NCBI RefSeq assembly: GCF_016595795.1
Contig: NZ_JAENHN010000006.1
Coordinates: forward strand, 215,929 to 279,928
DNA from: Clostridium yunnanense
Lineage (GTDB): Bacteria > Bacillota > Clostridia > Clostridiales > Clostridiaceae
Reading direction: 5' to 3'
DNA length: 64,000 nt
In this document: positions 34,618-43,500 of the stretch, in pieces
Layout of the letters: every line of letters begins with the position of its first letter
Numbering within the stretch: position 1 is the stretch's first letter
Program-made: the position numbers and the translations under genes
The notes under the pieces: generated by a model
What the model was told of the DNA's origin: nothing
The model's database searches: none
Seen by the model: the letters and a program-made list of their open reading frames with translations, nothing else

Positions 34618-34648
34618 AATATAAACGTTGCCATAATGGCAAAGTCAA
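34618..34648 (-). promoter_or_regulatory. MerR-type promoter with 19-bp spacer and dyad operator
   Basis: Minus strand TTGACT (34648-34643), 19-base spacer, then TATATT (34623-34618). The spacer contains a perfect 7-1-7 dyad TTGCCAT T ATGGCAA (34642-34628). Overlong spacers with a central dyad are the hallmark of MerR-activated promoters. The regulator gene starts 20 bases beyond. Confidence 0.88.
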
Positions 34649-34666
34649 TAGTGGAGTGTGAAAAAA

Positions 34667-35485
34667 ATGACAAACTTATATACAATTGGAGAAGTATCTC
34701 GCTATATGAACATATCAACAAAGATATTGCGTCATTATGACCATTTAAATTTGTTAAAACCTTGCTATATTTCACCAGACACTAAGTATAGATATTTTAG
34801 TTATGATCAACTTTTTATAATTGATGTTATTCGCTATTTAAATAAAACCCTCCTAATCTCATTAGAAGATATTAAAGATATACTTGATGAGCATAAAGAT
34901 TACGATAAACTATTAGCATTCTTAGAATCTCATAAAGAACAGTTAGATAAAAAAATAGCTGCTATTGAATATTCAAAGCAACTTACAGATAGTATGATAT
35001 CTGATATAAAAGAATTGAAAAAGTCTCCTAAAAAAATCAAAACATATGAACAATATCTACTGAGCAGAAATTTTTATTATGTTGAACTCAATACTTCTAT
35101 TTATGATATTGATAAATATGTGAATAGGCATATAAGTAATATAACTAATATAGATATTACAGAACACAACACTATGTGTTTATTATTTTCCTTATCAGAA
35201 TATATAAAGACTAAAAACTTAAATGTAAAAGGTTTCGGAGTATTCTCAGACAAAAAAATTCCTCAATTAAAATTTAAAAGTTTGCGTGAAGGTCGTTATA
35301 TTAATCAAAGCTTTATTTATTCAGAAGAAAATACTATATCCGCAATTAACAATATAACTAAATACGCTGAAATAAGAAATATGAAACTCGATGATACAGC
35401 TTTTTTAGTTTCAAAAATGATAGATTTATCTGTCTCTTCAAAATATGATTATTTAATGGAACTTCAAATAATGCATCATATGTAA
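34667..35485 (+). CDS. MerR-family transcriptional activator
   Basis: This 272-residue protein is read from ATG 34667 (GGAG at 10 bases); an upstream GTG is too close to the ribosome binding site. The N-terminal winged helix is LYTIGEVSRYMNISTKILRHYDHLNLLKP with SPDTKYRYFSYDQL. A coiled coil follows (about 85-125), then an effector domain (about 130-272) resembling the GyrI/BltR type that binds hydrophobic ligands. It is divergent from the flavin/iron-sulfur operon and shares its promoter region. Confidence 0.9.
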   Translation: MTNLYTIGEVSRYMNISTKILRHYDHLNLLKPCYISPDTKYRYFSYDQLFIIDVIRYLNKTLLISLEDIKDILDEHKDYDKLLAFLESHKEQLDKKIAAIEYSKQLTDSMISDIKELKKSPKKIKTYEQYLLSRNFYYVELNTSIYDIDKYVNRHISNITNIDITEHNTMCLLFSLSEYIKTKNLNVKGFGVFSDKKIPQLKFKSLREGRYINQSFIYSEENTISAINNITKYAEIRNMKLDDTAFLVSKMIDLSVSSKYDYLMELQIMHHM

Positions 35486-35523
35486 AAAACTAAGTACATA
35501 GATAAAAATATGAAATAAATTAA

Positions 35524-35560
35524 TCCTAGTAAAGCATCTTATTGCCTTACTAGGATATTT
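35524..35560 (+). terminator. Terminator after merR-type gene
   Basis: Arms TCCTAGTAA / TTACTAGGA with a 14-base loop, followed by TATTTTAATATTTTT on the plus strand. Sequence 35561-35865 shows no supported gene. Confidence 0.7.
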
Positions 35561-35865
35561 TAATATTTTTGAATATCATACATTTATAATTGCTTGGTAT
35601 AGTATATCTATTACAACATACAGAGATAACATATAATTCAATTGTTATGGTTAATATAATAATTTTGATTAAAGAACATTTAACTAGGAACTTTCCTATT
35701 TGTTATGATTTTATATTATCTTTGTATATTTGAATAGAAATTGGATATCTACTCTGCTGAACAGACGTGCCACTTTAATCTGAAATCTATTTTTAAAACT
35801 TTCACGGTTTTAGTAAGAGAATTTATAAATAATAGATTTTATTAAGAAGTGATACATCCATATTG

Positions 35866-36033
35866 TTACTTTGTGATAATACTAACTATAGTCAATGTAG
35901 ATATAGGGCACCAAGTTAACGTTTGTTGTTGAGTAAATATTACACTATTATTCACTTCAGTACCCATTTGATGTAACGCCATCTCCTCATACTCCATATC
36001 TTCAAAAGTTTTTCCAATCTTATATTCTATCAT
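35866..36033 (-). CDS. Candidate class II lanthipeptide precursor (55 residues)
   Basis: ATG 36033 has AAAAAGGAGC at 7-8 bases. The leader MIEYKIGKTFEDMEYEEM matches the GKxFEELxxEEM pattern of lichenicidin/cytolysin-type leaders. The putative core holds TLTWCPISTLTIV then SIITK: one Cys and a high density of Thr/Ser. The WC-hydrophobic-Thr pattern resembles the N-terminal half of beta peptides of two-component lantibiotics. No double-Gly cleavage site is seen. After the TAA the frame continues QYGCITS to two stops, so the gene may be truncated. It is the last gene of the LanM unit. Confidence 0.65.
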   Translation of the reverse strand: MIEYKIGKTFEDMEYEEMALHQMGTEVNNSVIFTQQQTLTWCPISTLTIVSIITK

Positions 36034-36120
36034 ATTAACAGCTCCTTTTTATTAATTATTTCCCCAGTCAAATATTCTTTATCAATAACAAATAAGCATT
36101 TACTAACCCAAATTTCTTAT

Positions 36121-36822
36121 CTATTTATATAAATTTAATCTATATAAGAGATATTCTTTAAAGGTAAAATAATCAAACATATTATTTTCCAACCAATAAT
36201 CATGTTCATATCCCTCTTTTTCAATCAAATTTGATCTTAACCCTTTATAAAGAGTATGTTGAAATGTACTTACACTAATATTTGCAAGACTTACTGAAGA
36301 TTGTGAAACCATATTGTTAATATATTTGCATTTTTCTTCAATTTCCTCAATAGTTGTCATGTCATCTACTATTATTTCCCCTAATACTATCCCACCTAAA
36401 GCAGACATAACCTTTTTCAGATAACTAATTACATATTCACTACCTGAACTACTTGTTGATGTACAAACTACAATACGCTTCCCAATTAGATGAAAGGTAT
36501 GAGTCCAATATGCTATCCTATCTAGCACATTTTTCATAAAACCAGATACTTGATGCATATACACAGGAGATGACACTATAATCAAATCAGCTTCCAATAG
36601 ATATTTTTTTATACTTTCCATGTCATCTGTAGAATCCAATGGACATACACCAGTATTAAAACAAGTGCAACATCCTCTGCAATATTTAATATTCAATTGA
36701 TCTGCAGTGATTATTTTGACATCAGCATTTTTATATTTTTCAGCACTAAAATACTTTGCAATAATTTGATATTCTCTTGAGTTTATACCATTCATACTTC
36801 CTATAATTCCAAATACTTTCAT
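36121..36822 (-). CDS. NADPH-dependent FMN reductase-like flavoprotein
   Basis: This 233-residue protein is read from ATG 36822 (GGAGG at 4 bases); a longer frame is rejected. The flavodoxin-like fold shows GIIGSMNGINSREYQIIAKY (phosphate loop), IKYCRGCCTCFNTGVCP (Cys motif of iron-sulfur flavoproteins), VSSPVYMHQVSGFMKNVLDR (flavin-binding) and TSTSSSGSEYV. Between LanM and the precursor it may reduce dehydroalanine/dehydrobutyrine to D-residues, the role of flavin LanJ-type enzymes. That role is inference; a general redox role is the alternative. Confidence 0.75.
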   Translation of the reverse strand: MKVFGIIGSMNGINSREYQIIAKYFSAEKYKNADVKIITADQLNIKYCRGCCTCFNTGVCPLDSTDDMESIKKYLLEADLIIVSSPVYMHQVSGFMKNVLDRIAYWTHTFHLIGKRIVVCTSTSSSGSEYVISYLKKVMSALGGIVLGEIIVDDMTTIEEIEEKCKYINNMVSQSSVSLANISVSTFQHTLYKGLRSNLIEKEGYEHDYWLENNMFDYFTFKEYLLYRLNLYK

Positions 36823-36974
36823 ACTTCCTCCATCTTCTTGACATGTATAAAGTGTTGCACTCCATATAATCAACATTGTTTTTGTAATCACATATAAAAC
36901 TGCTCATTGATTTTATAAATAAGGGCTACTAAAAATTCTTAACTATCCTTAATATAAGGGTTTCTAGGCTTTAA

Positions 36975-39900
36975 TTAATCAAGTATTAAAACACTTGGAA
37001 TTTTAGTTGGGAAAAGCGTCCTTAGCATTGAGTATCCAACCCCTGATAAACCTGAAAACAATCCATAATTTCTAAATTCAGGTAGTTCATCAATTAAAAC
37101 AGCATCATTTCTTTTATAAAAATCAATTATTTGATTTCTTTTGGTTGCTATCATATGTTTTATAGCTGGATCATCTCTAAATAGTGATAAGGAAGCTAAA
37201 AAATCTAATTCTCCAGCAATCCCATTATATAGGCTCATATCATCGAAGCTAGAGTCCATTATTGAATCAATAGCCAAATTAATATATTTATCTAACCTAG
37301 AATCTTTAATATATTTATTACACGCAAGCGCTCCAATACCTAAACCAACAAATCCATTACACCCTGATAAAACGCGACTTGTCCCACCCATATATTTTTC
37401 AACTTTAAGATTTTTTAGTTGCCTATCAACTAAATATAAGATTTTTTCGATTTCAACACTATAATCTTTTCTTAATAACGACTGTCCTATTAATAATGCA
37501 TATAACAATCCAATTAAACCTTGTCCAAATCCTATATCAACCGATTCAATAGATTTGTTGTGTAAATAGGTACAAATTGATTGAATAATTTCATTTGCAA
37601 CTTCTAAAGCTAAAATACTCTTATGCTTTGTTTTAACAATATTGTGTATTAATTTTATTAGACTTGATCCTCCATCTAACCAATTAATTTTTTTCATTTC
37701 AGTATTATTTTTTTTGATAAAAATAATAGTATTTTGTATCATCTCAAAGCTAATATTATTATCTTCACATTTTAATAAAGCATATAAGCTCCCCGCTGCT
37801 CCTTCAAACATTGTATTTTCAACAGCCTCTTTGTAGTATTTTACATCTTGTATTAAACACTTTGTAAAATCTGAAATAGTTTCATTCTCTTGTATACAAT
37901 TCAAGTAGTAAAAATATAATAAGATACCTGCCCTTCCCGAATACAATCCATTGTTTATGAATTTATACCTTGATAATTCTTTACCATTGTCTATATATTC
38001 CCAAGAAATGCTTTTTTCATCTTTAATAGCAGCTTTTATTATACTTTTTCCAATACTATTACATGTTTCAACTACCTCTTCATCTTGATATATCCTTAGA
38101 TTATTTTTTCTTATTTGTTTTGTAAGTCTTTCATGACTTTCATTAAATAAAGCTTTATAATCGCCTAATAATAAGCATAGTTTTATTTTTTCTTTTTCAA
38201 TCACATCTTTTTTCAAGCTGGAGAGTGTATCAATTACTTTTGATAAAACATCTTTTTTGAAATAATTGTTTATATAATGCTCATTACTAGTTTTTAAATA
38301 TGTTCTTGAAGTATTTGTATAAAATATAGGTATTTCTAAATGTAACATATCCATAATCTCATACTTAACTAACCGCTTGTCACTATATGAATATGCCCAG
38401 TTATTCTCCAGTAGTTTTTCAATCCTTACCATGTCACTTAAGTAGTGTGGATGATCCATATAATCAATCAAATCACTATATACAGCTGTAGATTTCATAA
38501 CTTGACGTACCTGTAAATCATTAAATATCTCTTGTGTAAAAACTTTTAATTCAGTAAGGTTTTTAAAAACCCAATCTAAGGTATCATTAAATCCATTATA
38601 AATATCTTGTCTAAAATTTTTATATTCTTGAACTTCTCCATTTAAATTCAATCTATTACTATTACTACTAAGAATACAGCTATTCTCATATATAAAACAC
38701 ATATCATCAGTATAAATATTCTTAGCAACTAATGTTTTTCTTGTTATAGGCTTAGTTATCCCACCAGATAAAGCACTTACGTCAACCTCATTATCTTCAT
38801 CCCCTGAATTTAAGCTCATCGGTAATAATCCAGTTCCACTTAAGTTTAACACCTGCTTGTCCAGCACTTTAACATTTGCATCAGGTCCATTATGTTGAAA
38901 ATTGAATTGAGTAAAAAGTGTTTCAAAATCAATTATACATGGGTACTGGTTATGGGCTATAATATTTTCAAAGTGCATATCTGAACCATTTAATATGCTA
39001 ATTAACGCTGTTAACATACCAAATCTATAGTAGTAAGACTTAACCTCATTTATTGTCTTACAAGACTGGGACTCAATAAATTGTTCAATAGTAAAAGTTT
39101 CTGAATAAAAAACTTTGTTTATATATAAATCCTTAAGATCACTATTTTTATTTATATATGCTATAAATTTATTAAATGCTTTTTCTATATAAGAGTTTCT
39201 CGGCTTATAAATATATTTTTTACCATTTTCAAATTCAATTTCCGCCACTGATTTTCCATTCTGATGAGTATCTCCTAGAGATAAACCAATATGTTTTACA
39301 ATACTTGTTTCTATATTAAATAGTTTATCAATTTCAATAAAATTTTCATCTAAATCTAAAATCATATCTTTTAATGCTTTTACTAAATCTAATAACTTCT
39401 GCATAATAAATCGACTTAAAACTGGATATTTGTTATAGAATGATTGTATTTGATTCGGCGATTTATAACAGTTTTCTAAAAAGTCTAAGTATCTCTCTCT
39501 TCCGTCCTTTCCCTCCAACTTATTTTTTGCTTTATAATCGCTGATTTCTACTACAAGACACTTCAAAGTTAATTTGGAAATTTGAGAAGCAATGTACTCA
39601 CTTAACTTTTCAATTAAATCATCTTCAATTTTTAAACCTTTAAGATTTTTCTGACTATTATATAATTGTTTTTTTGCAAAATACTTAAAAGGTAATATTA
39701 GTTGTTCACAAACAACAGTCTCATTTTTATAATTAGCCGCAAATTCTTCCATTAGCTCTTTATATGATTTAAACCATACTTGTCTCTCTAAATATTCACT
39801 AAGAATATCTTCTTCTTCATCTGTAAAAGATTTTATCGCAAATGCTAACTCTTCCTTTTTGATATCTATATGATCAAGTTCTTCTTCAAACACTTTAGGA

Positions 39901-40061
39901 GCTACAAGACTTTTAATATTAAGCCACCTATCATCTAGCATTACAGTATCATCAATCGTTAATAATTGATTTTCTTTAAATGCATTTAATCTTTCTTTAA
40001 TAGTAAGCGTATAAATAAAATTTTTTGCACTTATATTTAATTGTTTTACATTATTCGTCAT
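36975..40061 (-). CDS. LanM-type lanthipeptide synthetase with degenerate cyclase domain
   Basis: The protein is 1028 residues. The N-terminal dehydratase (DUF4135) half is intact: GDTHQNGKSVAEIEF, YIYKPRN (ATP Lys), GSDMHFENIIAH and IDFETLF. The C-terminal LanC-like half keeps the barrel Gly motifs (GLYSGRAGILLY, FEGAAGSLYALL, LFSGLSGVGYSML), but the active site is eroded. GFxHG is GFGQG (Gln847), the first zinc-ligand motif W-C-H-G is SGCNG (Cys901 kept), and the second C-H-G is LYNG (Tyr945-Asn946). It should phosphorylate and dehydrate Ser/Thr but probably cannot bind zinc for cyclisation. GGAAGG precedes the ATG. Confidence 0.9.
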   Translation of the reverse strand: MTNNVKQLNISAKNFIYTLTIKERLNAFKENQLLTIDDTVMLDDRWLNIKSLVAPKVFEEELDHIDIKKEELAFAIKSFTDEEEDILSEYLERQVWFKSYKELMEEFAANYKNETVVCEQLILPFKYFAKKQLYNSQKNLKGLKIEDDLIEKLSEYIASQISKLTLKCLVVEISDYKAKNKLEGKDGRERYLDFLENCYKSPNQIQSFYNKYPVLSRFIMQKLLDLVKALKDMILDLDENFIEIDKLFNIETSIVKHIGLSLGDTHQNGKSVAEIEFENGKKYIYKPRNSYIEKAFNKFIAYINKNSDLKDLYINKVFYSETFTIEQFIESQSCKTINEVKSYYYRFGMLTALISILNGSDMHFENIIAHNQYPCIIDFETLFTQFNFQHNGPDANVKVLDKQVLNLSGTGLLPMSLNSGDEDNEVDVSALSGGITKPITRKTLVAKNIYTDDMCFIYENSCILSSNSNRLNLNGEVQEYKNFRQDIYNGFNDTLDWVFKNLTELKVFTQEIFNDLQVRQVMKSTAVYSDLIDYMDHPHYLSDMVRIEKLLENNWAYSYSDKRLVKYEIMDMLHLEIPIFYTNTSRTYLKTSNEHYINNYFKKDVLSKVIDTLSSLKKDVIEKEKIKLCLLLGDYKALFNESHERLTKQIRKNNLRIYQDEEVVETCNSIGKSIIKAAIKDEKSISWEYIDNGKELSRYKFINNGLYSGRAGILLYFYYLNCIQENETISDFTKCLIQDVKYYKEAVENTMFEGAAGSLYALLKCEDNNISFEMIQNTIIFIKKNNTEMKKINWLDGGSSLIKLIHNIVKTKHKSILALEVANEIIQSICTYLHNKSIESVDIGFGQGLIGLLYALLIGQSLLRKDYSVEIEKILYLVDRQLKNLKVEKYMGGTSRVLSGCNGFVGLGIGALACNKYIKDSRLDKYINLAIDSIMDSSFDDMSLYNGIAGELDFLASLSLFRDDPAIKHMIATKRNQIIDFYKRNDAVLIDELPEFRNYGLFSGLSGVGYSMLRTLFPTKIPSVLILD

Positions 40062-40576
40062 GGGCTACACCTTCCATTTTCTTATATATATTAACTTTAT
40101 TGTGTTTGTCATAACTATATAAAAGGCTTTTTGGGGACTATATTTATCTTTATATTCAACACTTTTATTACATATCCTTCCTTTTTAATAAATTATTAAC
40201 ATTTATTTTTGCATTGTGATATTTTTATCATCAAAAATACTTTTTCCCAGCTATATAAAACACTTCTCTAGTTTAAATTTGTGTATTTATTAAAACCTCA
40301 ACTTTCCTTCTAGTTTTTGACTACTTTATCTTCTCCAGAAAAAAATAATCATGCAATCTTATATACTAATCTTTCAACTATGAAAAGTTCCCATTACATT
40401 TTCTAATATCTATCGATCAAAATAAGCTCAACAAATAATAATAAAACTATATACTCTTATATGTTTATAGAAGTAATGTACTTACAGATCTTTTATAGTA
40501 AAAAAATGGCCATATCTGAGTAAACATTTTTACCCAAATATGGCCACTTCTAATTTCTTATTAAGTTTATATTATA
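40062..40576 (-). other. Intergenic region upstream of LanM
   Basis: These 515 very AT-rich bases contain the LanM leader and, at the far side, the ABC exporter terminator. I looked for further precursor genes and saw only frames under 16 codons, none with a convincing ribosome binding site. Confidence 0.5.
40507..40550 (-). terminator. Terminator of the ABC exporter operon
   Basis: Arms TGGCCATAT / ATATGGCCA with further pairing inside. On the minus strand TTTTTTT follows. It lies 27 bases after the exporter stop. Confidence 0.75.
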
Positions 40577-43500
40577 CTATACAGTCTCAACTTCCAAGTC
40601 TGCACCTGAGAATTGACTGTTATAAAGATCAGCGTAGAAGCCGTTCTTTTCTAGTAATTGCTTGTGATTACCCATTTCAATTATTGTTCCTTTATTCATA
40701 ACTAAGATTAGCTCAGCATCACGAATAGTAGAAAGTCTATGAGCAATTACGAAACTTGTTCTTCCATTCATTAAGTTGTTCATAGCCTTTTGTATTAATA
40801 CTTCTGTTCTTGTATCAACACTACTTGTTGCTTCATCAAGAATCAATATTGTAGGATCAGCAAGTATTGCTCTAGCAATAGTTAGAAGCTGCTTTTGACC
40901 TTGTGATATATTTGTTCCTTCTTCATTAAGTACTGTATCATAACCTTCTGGCAATGTTCTTATGAAGTGGTCAGCATGAGCTGCTTTTGCTGCACGAATA
41001 ATCTCTTCCATTGTAGCGCCTTCTTTTCCATAGGCTATATTATCTTTAATAGATCCGTTATATAGCCATGTATCTTGAAGCACCATACCAAACATCTTAC
41101 GTAATTCACTACGTTTAATATCATTTATATCAACACCATCAATTTTTATCTTACCTGCATTTATTTCATAGAAACGCATTAAAAGATTAACAAGTGTCGT
41201 TTTACCTGCGCCAGTAGGTCCAACAATAGCAACTGTATGTCCTTGCTTAACATCAAGGTTCATATCTTCTATTAGAGGTACATCTTCTACATATCTAAAA
41301 TCAACATGTTCGAAAGTAACTTCTCCCTTAGCGTTTTCTAATACTATTGCATCGGCACTGTCTGGAATTTCTTCTTCTTCATCAAGTACTTGGAATACAC
41401 GTTCAGCACAAGCTATGGTTGATTGAATAACATTTGCTATATTCGCTGTTTGAACAATTGGCATAGTAAATGATCTTGAGTATTGAATAAAGGCAAGTAT
41501 ATCACCTAATCCAAGCAGACTCTTTGTGATCCAAATACCACCAACCATACTGATTCCAACATAACCTAAGTTACTTATAAAGTTCATAAGAGGGAACATT
41601 ATACCTGAAACAAATTGAGCCTTCCATCCAGAGCTTTTAAGTCTTCCGTTTATAGCTTCAAATTCTTCTATAGAATCTTTTTCATGACCAAAAGCTTTAA
41701 CTATCTTATGACCAGTATACATTTCTTCTACATGTCCACTCAATAAACCAATTTCCTTTTGTTGAGCTGCAAAGTACTTTTGAGACTTCTTCGCTATTGT
41801 AGCAGTAGCTATTACATATAGAGGTAATGTTGCTATTACAATAAGTGTTAAAATAGGACTAATTGTAAGCATCATTATTATATAACCAACTATAGTAATA
41901 AGTGATGTAATTATTTGAGTTAAACTCTGCTGTAATGTAGTTGCGATAGTATCAACGTCATTAGTAACACGGCTTAGTATATCTCCGTGGGCATGCATAT
42001 CAAAGTACTTAAGTGGTAATTTTGCAAGTTTTGCATCAACTTCCATTCTTAAGTCTCTAACTGTCTTCTGAGCAACCCCAGACATTACAAGACCCATTAT
42101 TAAACTAAAAATCGCACTGATTATATACATTCCTATAAGAACAAGTGCTATGTTTCCGATGTATTTGAAATCATACTCTCCATTTGTTTCTTTTATAGCC
42201 TTGATTACTGAATCAATTTGATCATCAGTAAACTTTACATTATCTTTAGGACTTGCAGGAGCGTTATCCATTGTCTTAGATAAATCACTACCTAAATCTA
42301 TAATTTGTCTAGATACTTCTGCCCTTTGGTTTGCATCTGTTAAAGTATCTAATTTAGGAAGTGCTACAAACTTCTTAATTGATTTTATACTCTTAGTATC
42401 TATCTTATTTTTTGAATCTGTATCAGTAGTTGTTCCCATATCAGGCATACTATCGAATATATCTAGCATCTGACTTATAACTTTAGTTCTATCGTTAGTA
42501 TCAGTTATTGAATTAAGCATTGGTAAAGCTAATAGTTGCTTTACACTATTAAGTTGATCTGGATTCATTGTATCTGAAGTTGTAGTACTATCAGTTTTTG
42601 GCATTTTACCGAATATATCAACTAGTTTTATTGCAGCAACAGTCTTTTCTTTTGAATCTTTAATAGTGCTTAAATCAGCTGCAGCCAATAACTCTTTAAC
42701 AGTATCTAGGTCTGATTTATTTATTTGACTTCCAGAAGTTGAGCTGCTGTCACTTGACATATCTGGCATGTCTTTAAATATATCAATAAGCTGATTTAAA
42801 GTATTCTTCTTCTCTGTAGCATCTTTAATATCATTTATTAATGGAAGCTTCAGTAATTTTTGAACTGCATCTGTAGCTTTTTGATCTGTTTTTGTAGTTG
42901 AATTTGAAGCCTTTGCAGTAAAATCTGTCATTTTAGCTATTCTGTTATATACTTCATTCATTTGTGCTGTATCAAGACTCATTGAACTTGATGATGAACT
43001 TCCACCAGGCAATTTCTTAGCAGTACTCATGAATTTTTTCATTACAGTAACTTTATCATTTCCAACCTTAGCTTTATCAAGCATTGGAATATTTAATAAT
43101 TCTTCTAATGTAGCTAAAGAATTCTTATCTATCTGCCCACTAGCTGGCATAGCCTTAAGTATATTGATAAAATCAAGAGTAGTTTTAACTCTTGTTGCTC
43201 TATCTGTTGTTGCATCAATCATTGGAAGCTTCATTAAATTTTGAATTGCAGCTAATGTTTGAGCATCTGGTTGAGTAACACTTTGTGTAGCTTGTGTTCC
43301 GCTTTGAGTAACAGCCCCAGTCTGATTAGTTGCTCCACCTTGAGCTGCTTGTTGTGCAGCCTGTTGAGCGGCTTGCTGCATCTTTTGCATTTGCTCCATT
43401 TGTTGTTTAACCTGAGCCACAGTTGTCTTTTGAGCTGTAGCCATTTGAGCAGTTATTTTATCAACTGCAGTCTTTTGTCCTGTAACTATACCTTGATACA

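Noticed and set aside
35561..35865. A second lanthipeptide precursor downstream of the first
   Set aside because: Minus-strand frames here are under 20 codons without a leader motif or ribosome binding site.
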